From assembly GCF_001937195.1 (NCBI RefSeq), contig NZ_MSDO01000001.1, forward strand, positions 1-64,000: a stretch of 64,000 bases of DNA, written 5' to 3'. The position numbers and the translations under genes are program-made. This document shows, one piece after another, positions 18,187 through 32,007 of this stretch. The DNA is from Salinicola socius. GTDB lineage: Bacteria > Pseudomonadota > Gammaproteobacteria > Pseudomonadales > Halomonadaceae. The notes under the pieces were generated by a model, which saw only the letters and a program-made list of their open reading frames with translations, had not been told where the DNA came from and did not search any database. Each line of letters begins with the position of its first letter. Positions within the stretch are counted from its first letter, which is position 1.

Positions 18187-19364
18187 GTGCCGCTTTCGCT
18201 TGCCGCCTGTCCCGACCCGGCGTCGTCTGCTCGCTGGGCGACGATCTGGAGACGATCGGTCAGGCGCTTTTCGACGGTGAGCGCGGCCTGACGAGCAGCG
18301 ATGCCTTTACACCAGGCCATCCGCTACCGCTGGGACGCGTCACCGGCGAACTACCCGACGACAGCCAGTGGCCGAAGGATCATCGCAGCCGAAACAATCG
18401 CCTGCTGGCACTGGCACTGAAACGGCTCGAGTCGGAAATCGAGCCGTTGCTGAAACACGTCGCGCGGGATCGGATCGGCGTGGTCATCGGCACCAGCACG
18501 TCGGGGATCGGCGAAACCGAGCAGGCGCTGGCCGTCAGCGGCCGGGAAGGAGCGCTGCCCGAGACGTTCGCCTACGCGCGTCAGGAACTGGGGGCGCCGG
18601 CACGCTTCGTCGCCGAGCGTCTGGGTATTGCCGGCCCCTGCTACGCTCTGTCCACCGCCTGCAGCTCCAGTGCCAGAGCGTTGGCCAGCGCCAGACGACT
18701 GCTCAAAAGCGGCCAGTGTGACGCGGTGATCGCCGGTGGCGCGGACAGCCTGTGTCGCCTGACGGTCAACGGGTTCATCAGCCTGGAAGCCGTCAGCGAC
18801 AAACCTTGCCTGCCTTTCTCCCGGCATCGCGACGGCATCAACCTCGGCGAGGCGGCGGCGCTGTTCGTCATCACGCGAGAAACCGGCGGCATTCAACTGG
18901 CAGGGGTCGGTGAAAGCGTCGATGCCCATCATATTTCGGCGCCCCGGCCTGACGGCAGCGGCGCGGCCGATGCCATGCGCCAGGCGCTGGCAATGGCCGG
19001 ACGCGATCCGGCGGAGATCGACTATCTCAACCTTCACGGTACCGGCACGCGGCTCAACGACAGCATGGAAGCGGCAGCCGTGGCGACGCTCTTCGCCACG
19101 CCGCCCGGCTGCAGCTCGACCAAGGCGCTGACCGGCCATACCCTGGGCGCGGCCGGCGCGCTGGAAGCGGCGTTCTGCTGGCTGGCGCTCGATCAGGGGC
19201 GGCTGCCAAGGCATGTCTTCGACGGTGAGCACGACCCCGAGATCGCGTCGCTGCCGCTGGCAACCACCAGCGCGGCACCGGCGCGTCGGTTGCGCCATGC
19301 GTTGAGCAACAGCTTTGCATTTGGCGGCAACAACGCCAGCCTGCTGCTGAGCCGAACCGAGTGA
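18183..19364 (+). CDS. Beta-ketoacyl-ACP synthase (aryl polyene ketosynthase)
   Basis: A 393-residue condensing enzyme that extends the polyene with malonyl-ACP units. The Cys-His-His triad is complete: Cys160 in LSTACSSSARAL, His285 in LNLHGTGTRLND and His319 in ALTGHTLGAAGA. It should pair with the chain length factor at 8079-8774. It is the only full ketosynthase in the cluster; many APE clusters end with a second one after the ketoreductase. Confidence 0.92.
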   Translation: MSAAFACRLSRPGVVCSLGDDLETIGQALFDGERGLTSSDAFTPGHPLPLGRVTGELPDDSQWPKDHRSRNNRLLALALKRLESEIEPLLKHVARDRIGVVIGTSTSGIGETEQALAVSGREGALPETFAYARQELGAPARFVAERLGIAGPCYALSTACSSSARALASARRLLKSGQCDAVIAGGADSLCRLTVNGFISLEAVSDKPCLPFSRHRDGINLGEAAALFVITRETGGIQLAGVGESVDAHHISAPRPDGSGAADAMRQALAMAGRDPAEIDYLNLHGTGTRLNDSMEAAAVATLFATPPGCSSTKALTGHTLGAAGALEAAFCWLALDQGRLPRHVFDGEHDPEIASLPLATTSAAPARRLRHALSNSFAFGGNNASLLLSRTE

Positions 19365-19413
19365 CGCATCCGAATAGATTGAGCCACGAATACGAGAACG
19401 GAACGTTATTCCT

Positions 19414-19929
19414 GTGATTGCCCCCGACACGGTTTCACCGCCCGGCGCGATGCCATTGCCCGGACCCATCGCGCCGCTGGTCCCCCATGCCCGAGGCATG
19501 TGCCTGCTGGACCGGCTGATCGACGCTCACGTGGACGGCGCCACGGCCGAGATCGTCACCCGGCGCGACGATCTGTTTGCCGAAGCCGATGGCATTCCGG
19601 CCTGGATCGGCATCGAGTGGCTGGCGCAGACCGTCGCCGCCTGGGCCGGCTTTCGCGCTGCCGCGACCCAGGAGCCGCCGCCCCCGGGTCTGCTGCTGGG
19701 CGCCAGGCGCTACCGCGCCCGCGAGCCCGTCTTTGCCTTCGACCAGCGTATCCGCGTCGTCGTGACCATCGACTTCGTCGCCGACAACGGCGTCACCCAG
19801 ATCAACGGTGAGCTGCAGGTCGCCGAAAACGAGGCTTCGACGGCTCTCGCAGGTAGCGAGGCGCCCTTGGCTCACGGCAGTCTGACGCTCTATCGACCCG
19901 ACTCGATGCCAATATCCAACCGCGTCTGA
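19414..19929 (+). CDS. 3-hydroxyacyl-ACP dehydratase, hotdog fold (aryl polyene)
   Basis: A 171-residue hotdog dehydratase that forms the polyene double bonds. The likely catalytic pair is visible: His25 in LVPHARGMCLLDRL and Glu68 in WIGIEWLAQTVAAW, the pattern of APE-type dehydratases. The frame opens with GTG at 19414, preceded only loosely by GGAA; an in-frame ATG at 19450 is less likely because it would leave very little before His25. With the hotdog domain of the ligase fusion this gives two dehydratase domains in the pathway, of which this one has intact catalytic residues. Confidence 0.85.
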   Translation: MIAPDTVSPPGAMPLPGPIAPLVPHARGMCLLDRLIDAHVDGATAEIVTRRDDLFAEADGIPAWIGIEWLAQTVAAWAGFRAAATQEPPPPGLLLGARRYRAREPVFAFDQRIRVVVTIDFVADNGVTQINGELQVAENEASTALAGSEAPLAHGSLTLYRPDSMPISNRV

Positions 19930-19971
19930 CGGCATCGGTTTCATCACTCGCAGCGCTACGCTTGAGGCTCC

Positions 19972-20709
19972 ATGGAAGAACGACATTCCGAGACTGTTCT
20001 GGTTACCGGTGCCAATCGAGGCATCGGCGAAGCGATCGCCAAACGTCTGGCCTGGGACGGCTACGACCTGGTGCTGCACTGCCGGCGCCCGGGCGACGAT
20101 ATCGACGCGGTCAAGGCTGCAGTGGAAAGCGAAGGTCGCCGAGTGCGCCTCGTTCACTTCGACGTCACCGAGAGAGACACGGTCAAGGCGGTGCTGGAGG
20201 CGGACATCGCCGCCCACGGTTGTTACTACGGCGTGATCTGCAACGCCGGCATCACCGCGGACAAGCCTTTTCCGGCCCTGGACGGCGAGGATTGGGATCG
20301 CGTCCTGCGGACCAATCTGGATGGCTTCTACAACGTTCTGCACCCACTGGTCATGCCGATGATCCAGCGCCGCAAGCCAGGACGTATCGTGGCGCTCTCC
20401 TCGATGTCCGGTTTGACGGGCAATCGCGGTCAAGTCAATTACAGCGCAGCCAAGGCCGGAATCATCGGCGCCAGCAAGGCGCTGGCCGTCGAACTCGCCA
20501 AGCGTCGGATCACGGTCAACTGCGTCGCGCCCGGCTGGATCGAGACACGCATGACCGACGAGCTACCGCGCGATGAGATTCGCAAGCTGATCCCCATGCA
20601 GCGCACCGGAACAACCGAGGACGTCGCCGGCACCGTGAGCTTTCTCTGCTCGGCGGATGCCGCCTATATCACACGACAGGTGATCGCGGTGAACGGCGGC
20701 ATGTGCTGA
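19972..20709 (+). CDS. 3-oxoacyl-ACP reductase, FabG-like SDR (aryl polyene ketoreductase)
   Basis: A 245-residue short-chain dehydrogenase that reduces the beta-keto group during polyene assembly using NADPH. The cofactor loop GANRGIGEAIAKRL (about 11-24), the NAG motif (ICNAGIT), the catalytic Ser in LSSMSGLTGNRG and the YxxxK motif YSAAKAGI are all present. It is the last gene of the APE operon; the next gene is on the other strand. It could be mistaken for a housekeeping fabG, but that gene normally lies with fabD and acpP. Confidence 0.9.
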   Translation: MEERHSETVLVTGANRGIGEAIAKRLAWDGYDLVLHCRRPGDDIDAVKAAVESEGRRVRLVHFDVTERDTVKAVLEADIAAHGCYYGVICNAGITADKPFPALDGEDWDRVLRTNLDGFYNVLHPLVMPMIQRRKPGRIVALSSMSGLTGNRGQVNYSAAKAGIIGASKALAVELAKRRITVNCVAPGWIETRMTDELPRDEIRKLIPMQRTGTTEDVAGTVSFLCSADAAYITRQVIAVNGGMC

Positions 20710-20731
20710 CCGCCAGTGGCAGAGAAGACGC

Positions 20732-20917
20732 TCAGTCCGGGGCACGGGGATTCAGCACCGGCGGCAATGCCGCCGGTCGACGGGCCGCCAGTTCGGCAAC
20801 GGCGATCTCCAGCAGCACCACGGCCAGCTCGCTCAAGTTGACGTTGCGTTTGTTGGCTTCGATCGCCAATAGCCGATATGTGGAGTCGCTGAGGTGGTTT
20901 AGCACCAACCGGGCCAT
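20732..20917 (-). CDS. Orphan ribbon-helix-helix DNA-binding protein (antitoxin-like)
   Basis: A 61-residue protein beginning MARLVLNHLSDSTYRLLAIEANKRN, with the strand-helix-helix layout of FitA/Arc-type repressors and TA antitoxins. GAGGA lies 7 bases before the ATG at 20917; an upstream in-frame ATG at 20947 would overlap the palindrome described at 20936-20949. No toxin gene (PIN or RelE type) is adjacent on either side. The C-terminal third is Ala/Pro-rich. The family call rests on pattern resemblance, so it could also be a short regulator of unknown type. Confidence 0.6.
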   Translation of the reverse strand: MARLVLNHLSDSTYRLLAIEANKRNVNLSELAVVLLEIAVAELAARRPAALPPVLNPRAPD

Positions 20918-20935
20918 AGGGAAGTCCTCGAGTGC

Positions 20936-20949
20936 CAGTGTCAACACTG
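20936..20949. promoter_or_regulatory. Palindromic operator candidate for the RHH gene
   Basis: CAGTGT at 20936-20941 and ACACTG at 20944-20949 form a 6-bp perfect dyad with a 2-base centre, 18 bases before the RHH start codon. RHH repressors commonly autoregulate from such short palindromes. The minus strand also reads TTGACA here (20939-20944), a possible -35 hexamer, though no matching -10 fits before the start codon. Confidence 0.45.
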
Positions 20950-21142
20950 TAACGAGTTATCGACGGGCTCTCAGGTTGAAATCACTAGACCTGAGGCATG
21001 ATCCCCACTAAGGCGGAGCGGCCGTCGCCTCGTGCCGTGCTGGACCCAGCCACTGCGTGGTAACCTTGCCCCTCATCGTATGACCCCGGCATCCCGATGC
21101 CCCATCTGTGCCACAAGAATCGACGGAGCTTACCGAGAAACC

Positions 21143-23725
21143 ATGCAGGACGCGGCCTCCAGCAAGAACACTCAGCATACGCCGATGATGGCGCAATACC
21201 TCAACATCAAGCGTGAACATCCGGATGTCCTGCTGTTCTACCGCATGGGTGATTTTTACGAGCTGTTCTTCGATGACGCCAAGCGGGCATCGCGGCTGCT
21301 CGATATCACGCTGACGGCGCGCGGCCAGTCGGGAGGCAAACCCATTCCCATGGCCGGGATCCCCTACCATAGCGCCGAGTCCTACCTGGCACGGCTGGTC
21401 AAATCCGGCGAATCGGTGGCGATCTGCGAACAGATCGGCGATCCGAGCACATCCAAGGGCCCGGTCGAACGTCGCGTCGTGCGTATCGTCACGCCGGGCA
21501 CGCTGCACGACGAGGCACTGCTGGATGCCGGCCGCGACAACCTGCTGGTAGCGCTGCACCAGGCCGGCGAGCGCTGGGGAATTGCCTGGCTCGAGCTCTC
21601 CAGCGGTCGTTTCAGCCTGCTCGAGGTCGATGGAGAAGCCGACATGCTGGCCGAGATCCATCGTCTGCAACCCGCGGAGCTGCTCGCGGCCGAGAGTCTC
21701 GATCTGTCACCGTCGCTGGCCTCGCGGTCCGGCCTGCGCCGCCAGAACGACTGGCACTTCGATCTGGCGACCGCCACCCGGCTGCTGTGCGATCAGTTCG
21801 AGGTCGCCGATCTCAGAGGCTTCGGCTGCACGCATCTCGAATCCGCGCTGATCGCGGCCGGTGTGCTGATCGATTACGCCCGGGATACCCAGCGCTCGCG
21901 TCTGCCACATGTCACGGCGCTGGGCGTCGAGAACCGTGACGACGCCGTGGTGATCGATGCCGCCAGTCGGCGCAACCTCGAGATCGACATCAACCTCGGC
22001 GGCGGCAGCGACAACACCTTGGCCAGCGTGCTCGACACCAGCGTGACACCAATGGGGTCGCGTCTGCTCAAGCGCTGGCTCAATCGGCCGCTACGGGACC
22101 GCACCCAGATCGGCGGACGCCAGGCAGCCGTGCAGCTGCTGCTGGATGATGACCGGTATCTGCTGGTCCGCGAACCGCTCGGCGAGGTCGGTGACGTCGA
22201 GCGGATCCTCGCCCGCGTGGCCCTGCGCAGCGCCCGCCCGCGCGATCTGGCCCGCCTGCGTGATGCGCTCAACGTATTGCCGACGCTAGAGAGCGAACTG
22301 CAGCGGATCGAGGGCGACAGTGCACTAAACGATCTCGCTCGCCACATCCGGCCCTACCCCGAGCTGGCCGAGACACTGACACGAGCGATGATCGACAATC
22401 CGCCGGTGGTGATTCGAGAGGGTGGCGTCATTCGTGAAGGGTTCGACGCCGAGCTCGACGAGTATCGCGGTCTGGCCGAGCACGCCGGCGAGTATCTGGT
22501 CCAGCTCGAGGTGCGCGAGCGCGAGCGCTCCGGCCTGGCTGGCCTCAAGGTCGGCTATAACCGGGTTCATGGCTACTACATCGAAATTCCCCGCGCCCAG
22601 GCGCGGGACGTGCCGGCGGACTACATCCGCCGCCAGACGCTGAAGAATGCCGAGCGCTTCATCATCCCCGAACTCAAGGAGTTCGAGGACAAGGCGCTAT
22701 CCGCCAAATCCCGCGCGCTGGCGCGAGAAAAACTGCTTTACGAAAGCCTGATCGACACACTCAATGCCGATCTCGATGCGCTGCAGGCCACCGGGCGCTC
22801 GCTAGCGGCGCTGGATGTCCTCTGTGCCTTCGCCGAGCGTGCCCAACATCTCGAATTCGTGCGCCCGCAGCTGTCGGAGACCCCCGGATTCAAACTCATC
22901 GGCGGCCGCCACCCGGTCGTGGAGCATGTCAGCCAGCATCCGTTCGTGCCCAACGATCTCGTGCTCGACGAGGATCGCCGCATGCTGGTGATCACCGGTC
23001 CCAACATGGGCGGCAAGTCTACCTACATGCGCCAGGCAGCATTGATCGCCCTGCTCTCGCACACCGGCAGCTTCGTGCCGGCGGACAGTGCCGAAATCGG
23101 CCCGGTGGATCGTATCTTCACGCGTATCGGCTCCAGCGACGATTTGGCCGGCGGGCGCTCCACCTTCATGGTGGAGATGACCGAAACCGCCAGCATTCTC
23201 CATAACGCTACCGCCGAGAGCCTGGTGCTGATGGACGAGATAGGCCGCGGCACCAGCACCTTCGATGGCCTGTCACTCGCCTGGGCCAGCGCCGAACACC
23301 TGGCTAACCGGCGCGCCTTCACGCTGTTCGCCACCCACTATTTCGAGATGACCGCGCTGGCCGAACAGCAGGAAACGGTAGCCAACGTGCACCTGACGGC
23401 AGCCGAGCACAAGGACGGTATCGTCTTCATGCACCGTGTCGAGGAGGGCCCTGCCAGCCAGAGCTACGGCCTGCAGGTCGCCCAGCTCGCCGGCGTGCCG
23501 CAGAGCGTGATCGCGCGAGCGCGCGACAAGCTGGCCAGTCTTGAGCAGCCCACGGCCATGCCTGTCGCGAATGACGCACGCGCTCAACCCGCCAGGCCTC
23601 AGCAGGCAGACATGTTTGCCGCGGTCCCGCATCCAGTACTGGAAGCGCTGGAATCGCTCGACGTCGACTCGCTGACGCCCCGGGCGGCGCTGGACCTGCT
23701 CTATGCCTGGCGCGATCAGCGTTGA
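21143..23725 (+). CDS. mutS: DNA mismatch repair protein MutS
   Basis: An 860-residue mismatch-recognition ATPase, close to the 853 residues of E. coli MutS. The mismatch wedge F-x-E is present as GDFYELF (F38, E40), and the ATPase domain carries Walker [14 protein letters not shown] (about 619-631), a STFMVEM segment and the Walker B region [16 protein letters not shown]. The ATG at 21143 is chosen over the in-frame ATG at 21032 because MutS similarity starts there. fdxA follows on the same strand, as in Pseudomonas. Confidence 0.98.
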   Translation: MQDAASSKNTQHTPMMAQYLNIKREHPDVLLFYRMGDFYELFFDDAKRASRLLDITLTARGQSGGKPIPMAGIPYHSAESYLARLVKSGESVAICEQIGDPSTSKGPVERRVVRIVTPGTLHDEALLDAGRDNLLVALHQAGERWGIAWLELSSGRFSLLEVDGEADMLAEIHRLQPAELLAAESLDLSPSLASRSGLRRQNDWHFDLATATRLLCDQFEVADLRGFGCTHLESALIAAGVLIDYARDTQRSRLPHVTALGVENRDDAVVIDAASRRNLEIDINLGGGSDNTLASVLDTSVTPMGSRLLKRWLNRPLRDRTQIGGRQAAVQLLLDDDRYLLVREPLGEVGDVERILARVALRSARPRDLARLRDALNVLPTLESELQRIEGDSALNDLARHIRPYPELAETLTRAMIDNPPVVIREGGVIREGFDAELDEYRGLAEHAGEYLVQLEVRERERSGLAGLKVGYNRVHGYYIEIPRAQARDVPADYIRRQTLKNAERFIIPELKEFEDKALSAKSRALAREKLLYESLIDTLNADLDALQATGRSLAALDVLCAFAERAQHLEFVRPQLSETPGFKLIGGRHPVVEHVSQHPFVPNDLVLDEDRRMLVITGPNMGGKSTYMRQAALIALLSHTGSFVPADSAEIGPVDRIFTRIGSSDDLAGGRSTFMVEMTETASILHNATAESLVLMDEIGRGTSTFDGLSLAWASAEHLANRRAFTLFATHYFEMTALAEQQETVANVHLTAAEHKDGIVFMHRVEEGPASQSYGLQVAQLAGVPQSVIARARDKLASLEQPTAMPVANDARAQPARPQQADMFAAVPHPVLEALESLDVDSLTPRAALDLLYAWRDQR

Positions 23726-23965
23726 GACACACGGAAGCTATAACGCCATTCCTCGATGTTCCAGGTAGCGGCTTGCCCGAGCCGGTGCCCGCCGCCTAGA
23801 ATATGGCGCCATTCGAGTAGCGTGCGGCGGCGCCGTGGAAACGGTGGATTCGAGAACGTCTTCCTCTTCCACCTGGACGCGACAATGGGCTGTGGCACGA
23901 AGCCGTAATAAAAGAAGCCGTGATAAAGAAGCCATGACCGGGCCGTCAATCAGGAGAGAACACCC

Positions 23966-24289
23966 ATGACGTTCGTCGTCACCGAGAACTGCATCAAGTG
24001 CAAATACACCGACTGCGTCGAAGTCTGCCCGGTGGACTGTTTCTACGAGGGTCCCAACTTCCTCGTCATCCATCCCGACGAGTGCATCGACTGCGCGCTG
24101 TGCGAACCGGAGTGCCCTGCGGAGGCGATTTTCTCCGAGGACGAACTGCCTGAAGGCCAGCAGCAGTTCATCGAGCTCAACGCCGAGCTCGCCGAAGTGT
24201 GGCCGAACATTGCCGAGCAGAAGGATCCGCCGGAAGATGCCAAGGCGTGGGACGGCAAGCCCAACAAGATCGAGCTGCTCGAACGCTGA
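23966..24289 (+). CDS. fdxA: Seven-iron ferredoxin FdxA (3Fe-4S/4Fe-4S)
   Basis: A 107-residue electron carrier. The N-terminal cluster-binding pattern [17 protein letters not shown] and the second [12 protein letters not shown] give one 3Fe-4S and one 4Fe-4S site, as in Azotobacter FdI-type ferredoxins. The acidic C-terminal half ([14 protein letters not shown]) is typical of the long FdxA form. GGAGAGA precedes the ATG. Its partner enzymes are not evident from the neighbourhood. Confidence 0.96.
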   Translation: MTFVVTENCIKCKYTDCVEVCPVDCFYEGPNFLVIHPDECIDCALCEPECPAEAIFSEDELPEGQQQFIELNAELAEVWPNIAEQKDPPEDAKAWDGKPNKIELLER

Positions 24290-24330
24290 TTTGCTATTAC
24301 GCAAATCGGACGCTCGCTGCCGAAGAACGC

Positions 24331-24359
24331 AGGAAGGCCGCTCGATGAGCGGCCTTCCT
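24331..24359. terminator. Bidirectional terminator between fdxA and eno
   Basis: A perfect 13-bp stem (24331-24343 with 24347-24359) with a 3-base loop lies between the convergent fdxA and eno genes. T-tracts on both sides are short (GGTTTAT on plus, CGTTCTT on minus). Confidence 0.75.
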
Positions 24360-24381
24360 GGTTTATCGATCTGCAGCGATC

Positions 24382-27597
<3,216 letters not shown>

Positions 27598-27664
27598 TCA
27601 GATTACCAGAGTCGTTCGAAAGGCTCAATTTTGGATCGCGCGGTCGACGTGCCGAGGAGACCGA

Positions 27665-28387
27665 TCAATCCGCCACGGCGCGCTGCAGCGACTCCAGCCG
27701 ACGATCCCGGATGCCGAGCGCATGGAGGTCGCCCACCGTATTGTCGAGATATTCGCGGCACGATCCCAGCACGCCGCGGCCGGTACGCAACAGGTGCACC
27801 ACCGTCTCGTCGGACTGGCGACCGATATAGCGGTCGTGATGCGGATTGATCACGAAGGCGACGCCCCAGATCGGGCCGACGTCCGTCTTCAGCTTGATCC
27901 AGCGCGGTCGATAGGCGCCGGTCAGCATCTCGCGTCGCCACACCAGCGTCAGCTCCCGCTCCAGATTGTCGCCGGGTACACGCAGCGCAACGCCATGGCA
28001 AGAGCCGCCCGGCGCCAAGGCCAGCATCAGCCCCGGGGTTTCAGGCGTACCGCGGCCATGATCGAGCTTGAGGCAGAAATCGCGATGATAACCGTACAGT
28101 CGGCAGGTATGACGTTCGGCAACCTCGACACACGGATTCCAGATCAACGAACCGTAGGCGAACAGATAGACACCGTCACTGATGCTTACGCCAGGCGGCG
28201 CCGTGTCCAGAACGTGGTGGATGGAGCTGCGAAGCTCCTGATGGCTCTTCAACGCCACCTCGGGATAGACATGTTCGAAGTGACGACGAATCAGATCCTG
28301 CTCCAGCACCTCGCGTGTCATGGCGATCGACTTCTCCGCGGAAGTGTCTTCGTCGGCGCATATGTCGCTGGGCTGCGGCTCACTCAT
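27665..28387 (-). CDS. ChaC-like gamma-glutamylcyclotransferase
   Basis: A 240-residue member of the ChaC branch of gamma-glutamylcyclotransferases, which degrade glutathione to 5-oxoproline and Cys-Gly in the cytosol. The family's substrate loop appears as FAYGSLIWNP, followed by RLYGYHRDFCL and RGTPETPGLMLAL, whose Glu is the likely catalytic acid. The start at 28387 (MSEPQPSD) is chosen; an ATG at 28408 is a possible alternative. The N-terminal 45 residues are not part of the domain. It sits upstream of pyrG on the same strand with a 142-base gap. Confidence 0.88.
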   Translation of the reverse strand: MSEPQPSDICADEDTSAEKSIAMTREVLEQDLIRRHFEHVYPEVALKSHQELRSSIHHVLDTAPPGVSISDGVYLFAYGSLIWNPCVEVAERHTCRLYGYHRDFCLKLDHGRGTPETPGLMLALAPGGSCHGVALRVPGDNLERELTLVWRREMLTGAYRPRWIKLKTDVGPIWGVAFVINPHHDRYIGRQSDETVVHLLRTGRGVLGSCREYLDNTVGDLHALGIRDRRLESLQRAVAD

Positions 28388-28432
28388 TGGGGGCTCTATC
28401 TCGGGCACGATCGGTATGATTCAGCATTGACA

Positions 28433-28466
28433 GGGTGACGACCACGGATGGCTGGCACCGTCACCC
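28433..28466. repeat. 8-bp inverted repeat between uracil permease and chaC
   Basis: GGGTGACG (28433-28440) and CGTCACCC (28459-28466) form a perfect dyad with an 18-base spacer. There is no T-tract, so it is a weak terminator candidate for the permease or a regulatory dyad for chaC. Confidence 0.4.
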
Positions 28467-28582
28467 CAGACTAACGTCCAACGCGCGCAAAGCGAAGCGC
28501 TAGTTCGGCGCCGGCATCAACTCCTGAGCATTGACCCGCGGGCATCAAGCCTAACTGCAAGGCCGGACCGCGAACCCGGCAA

Positions 28583-29884
28583 TCAATCGTGCCGTCGGCA
28601 ACCGGCACCATGACGCAGGACGAGATGCAGAAGGATCGCGCCGAAGGTGGCGGTGCCGATCCCATCGAGGGTGAAGTCGCCGACGGCGATCGAGAAGTTG
28701 CCTGCCCCCAGCACCAGCGTCACCGCCGCGACGATCAGATTGGTGTTGTCACCCAGGTCGACCTCGTTCTGGATCCAGATGCGGGCGCCGGCTACCGCGA
28801 TCAGACCGAACACCACGATCGATGCGCCGGCCAGCACCGGCCCGGGGATCGTCTGGATCAGCGCGCCGAAACGCGGCGAGAACCCGAGCAGAATGGCAAA
28901 TCCGGCGGCCGCGACGAAGATCAGCGTCGAGTAGACCCGCGTCACCGCCATCACACCGATATTTTCGGCATAGGTGGTCACGCCGGTGCCGCCGGACGCC
29001 CCCGACACCATCGTCGCCAGCCCGTCGCCCAGAAAGGCCCGGCCGATGTAGGGGTCGAGATCGCGGCCGGTCATCGCCCCCACCGCCTTGATGTGGCCGA
29101 GGTTTTCCGCCACCAGAATCACCGCGACCGGCGCGATCAGCACCATCGCCTGCGGACTGAAGGTCGGCGCCGTGAATGCGGGCAGGCCGAACCAGGCGGC
29201 ATTCTCGATGATCGAGAAATCGATCGGCGCGCCCCAGCCCAGTCCATTGGTGACCAGCGCATAGATCGCGTAGGCCGCCATCAATCCGACCAGAATCAGC
29301 AGCCGCTGGAGCATGCCGCGAGTCAGCACCGCAGCCAGACCGATGCAGAGAATGGTCACCAGTGCCATCGCGGCATCGAAGTTGGAGCCCTTCACGCTGG
29401 AAACCGCCACCGGGGCCAGGTTGAGCCCGATGGTCATGACGATCGCACCGGTCACCACCGGCGGCAGCAGGAACTCGATCCAGCGCGTCCCCGATGCCAT
29501 CACGACGAGACCGATCAGCGCATAGATCGCACCACAGGCAATGATGCCGCCCAGCGCCAGCCCGATCGAAGGATTGCCGCCGCTCCCGGCATATCCGGTG
29601 GCCGCGATCACCACGCCGATGAAGGCAAAACTCGAGCCCAGATAGCTGGGCACCCGCCCGCCAACCACCACGAAGAACAATAGCGTGCCGATCCCCGACA
29701 TCAGAATGGCCAGATTGGGATCGAACCCCATCAGCAGTGGCGCCAGCACAGTGGAGCCGAACATGGCGACGGCGTGCTGAATTCCCATCAGCAATGTCTG
29801 CGCCGCCGGCAACCTCTCGTCGGGCGCGACCACACCTTGGCGAGCGGCTTCGACGCGGCGCCAGCGGGGAAACCAGGATGACAT
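28583..29884 (-). CDS. NCS2 family uracil/xanthine permease (UraA-like)
   Basis: A 433-residue inner-membrane nucleobase:proton symporter with about 14 hydrophobic segments. NCS2 features are QHAVAMFGSTVLAPLLMGFDPN (about 34-55), the VAENLGHIKAVGAMTGRDLDPYIGRAFLGDG segment with the transport Glu, and GASGGTGVTTYAENIGVMAVTRV. These match uracil permeases (UraA/RutG) better than xanthine or urate transporters. GGAGAA lies about 8 bases before the ATG at 29884. No pyrimidine catabolism genes are adjacent. Confidence 0.9.
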   Translation of the reverse strand: MSSWFPRWRRVEAARQGVVAPDERLPAAQTLLMGIQHAVAMFGSTVLAPLLMGFDPNLAILMSGIGTLLFFVVVGGRVPSYLGSSFAFIGVVIAATGYAGSGGNPSIGLALGGIIACGAIYALIGLVVMASGTRWIEFLLPPVVTGAIVMTIGLNLAPVAVSSVKGSNFDAAMALVTILCIGLAAVLTRGMLQRLLILVGLMAAYAIYALVTNGLGWGAPIDFSIIENAAWFGLPAFTAPTFSPQAMVLIAPVAVILVAENLGHIKAVGAMTGRDLDPYIGRAFLGDGLATMVSGASGGTGVTTYAENIGVMAVTRVYSTLIFVAAAGFAILLGFSPRFGALIQTIPGPVLAGASIVVFGLIAVAGARIWIQNEVDLGDNTNLIVAAVTLVLGAGNFSIAVGDFTLDGIGTATFGAILLHLVLRHGAGCRRHD

Positions 29885-29960
29885 CGTTGTTGTTCTCCAG
29901 AATGAAATGAAGGGGAAAACGGCCGCTACCACGTCGAGCAGCGAACTCCAGACACCAAAA

Positions 29961-29994
29961 CGCCAACGGCGGGAATGAACCCTGGCCATTGGCG
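29961..29994. terminator. Terminator-like hairpin upstream of the uracil permease
   Basis: CGCCAA (29961-29966) pairs with TTGGCG (29989-29994), with an inner GGG/CCC stem. AAAA before and TTTT after make it symmetric, so it could stop transcription from the 77-residue gene on the minus strand. Confidence 0.5.
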
Positions 29995-30086
29995 CTTTTC
30001 CCTATCCGCTGCCTTCAAGCCCGGCACATCCATTCTGACATGTTGGCCTGAGATGACGGACTGACACTCCGGCTTCAGCGATGGTG

Positions 30087-30320
30087 CTATTCGGGCAGCC
30101 GGGCCGCCAGGATCTTGGCGCGACGCTCGATCTCCTCGAGCATCCCTGCACACTCGTCCGACATCCCGCTGTCATTCAATTTGGCGAGTGAGAACAGCGC
30201 CTTGAGCTGCCCACTGATCATGATGGCCTGATGGCCGCCGTCCTGATCCAGCACATGATCTTCCAGCGCTCGCAGTTGGGTGTTTGCCTGGTCGAGAATG
30301 TTGCGTTCAAGCCTGATCAT
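30087..30320 (-). CDS. Hypothetical 77-residue protein
   Basis: A small soluble protein starting MIRLERNILDQANTQLRALEDHVLDQ, largely predicted alpha-helical, with no signal peptide, membrane segment or metal motif. AAAGG lies 8 bases before the ATG at 30320, which supports this start over an upstream ATG at 30377. It stands alone, with a terminator-like hairpin after it. I do not recognise the family and give no function. Confidence 0.65.
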   Translation of the reverse strand: MIRLERNILDQANTQLRALEDHVLDQDGGHQAIMISGQLKALFSLAKLNDSGMSDECAGMLEEIERRAKILAARLPE

Positions 30321-30480
30321 GATGTGACCTTTCTGAGAATTGCGGTTCGTTTCGAGCGCGCCACTGTAAAGGCTCATCGCGCTTTATACCATCGCCCAAG
30401 GGTATCGATCGCCTGAGTGGCAAACGCCAACGGCACCGTCGGCGCCTGCCGGTCATCGACCGATATCGCCTCGGGAAGTC

Positions 30481-31941
<1,461 letters not shown>

Positions 31942-32007
31942 CTAGGATTCCGGCTGATGCCCGCACCCCGGGGCTGAACCCCGGGTCATTCGGGCCATCG
32001 CCGCCTC

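Noticed and set aside
31963-31977. CCCGGGG/CCCCGGG stem between gltB and gltD
   Set aside because: A 7-bp GC stem without a T-tract inside an operon; likely chance in GC-rich DNA.
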